Below are positions 4,988 to 5,056 of a DNA stretch of 5,056 nucleotides, in pieces (the stretch's first letter is position 1; each line of letters opens with the position of its first letter). Source of the stretch: Thermoflexia bacterium (GTDB lineage Bacteria > Chloroflexota > Anaerolineae > B4-G1 > SLSP01); assembly GCA_030605705.1 (NCBI GenBank), contig JAUWHU010000466.1, positions 1 to 5,056 of the forward strand, in the 5' to 3' direction. Made by a program: the position numbers and the translations under genes. Below the pieces are notes generated by a model. It ran no database searches. It was not told the DNA's origin and saw only the letters and a list, made by a program, of their open reading frames with translations.

Positions 4988-5056
4988 TGGCTGGGGCGGT
5001 AGGATTCGAACCTACGGTACACGGATTCAAAGTCCGTTGCCTTACCACTTGGCCAC
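4988..5056 (-). tRNA. tRNA-Gln (anticodon UUG), 5' end cut by window edge
   Basis: Read on the - strand, the sequence begins GTGGCCAAGTGGTAAGGC (position 7 and the D arm), then an anticodon stem ACGGA/TCCGT with loop CTTTGAA, so the anticodon is TTG and the codon read is CAA (glutamine). The T arm is GTAGG-TTCGAAT-CCTAC, and the 3' acceptor strand CGCCCCA is followed by discriminator G and an encoded CCA at 4988-4990. The first six acceptor bases, expected to be TGGGGC by pairing, lie beyond position 5056. All canonical elements are intact. The gene points toward the giant CDS, so the two transcription units converge, with hairpins between them. Confidence 0.95.

Noticed and set aside
4577..5022. 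Open frames on both strands across the end of the giant gene and the palindrome
   Set aside because: They overlap the coding 3' end, the palindromic repeat and the tRNA, and include the known spurious ADWQSALR/ADCQSALR peptides.
4988..5056. tRNA 3' end as an integration site of a mobile element
   Set aside because: The tRNA is intact as far as seen, with no integrase gene and no second copy of its 3' end in the window.

Overview
The window looks like a piece of a Chloroflexota chromosome, most likely from the Anaerolineae/Caldilineae/Ardenticatenia side. No single marker gene proves this. The assignment rests on four traits together: the tail of a BTAD-type transcriptional activator, a giant secreted multi-domain protein made of beta-helix, DUF11-like, Ig-like and carboxypeptidase-regulatory-like modules, a C-terminal tail ending IYLPLVLRN (a recurrent ending of exported proteins in this phylum), and abundant short palindromic dispersed repeats.

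Layout on the + strand. Positions 1-90 are the last 29 codons of a regulator with a bacterial transcriptional activator domain (BTAD). Positions 91-357 are non-coding. They hold a hairpin at the stop codon, an imperfect GTGAAACG-type inverted repeat (179-246), a small hairpin (289-307), and a compact promoter: GTAAGTC direct repeats at an 11-bp period, then 8 bp, then an extended -10 element (TG-G-TATAAA). That spacing matches operators of SARP-type (OmpR-like HTH plus BTAD) activators. The predicted transcription start falls on the ATG of a 74-codon small ORF (358-582), so that mRNA is probably leaderless. Positions 583-830 hold a MITE-like inverted repeat with CTTTGCG tandem units (625-757) and the ribosome binding site of the main gene. 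Positions 831-4838 encode a 1335-residue exported protein with three near-identical ~194-residue beta-helix repeats visible in the DNA itself.

The last ~220 bases contain a perfect 14-bp-arm palindrome (4850-4884), a hairpin with a T-run that acts as a terminator for the opposite strand (4917-4944), and a tRNA-Gln(UUG) gene on the - strand, cut at its 5' end by the window edge. The tRNA converges on the giant gene.

Working model (inference): the BTAD regulator, or a relative, activates the promoter at 311-351 to express the small leaderless protein and, possibly by read-through across the inserted repeat, the giant surface or secreted protein. The sequence supports the promoter architecture and the modular protein well. 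It does not show the function of the small ORF or the ligand of the secreted protein.
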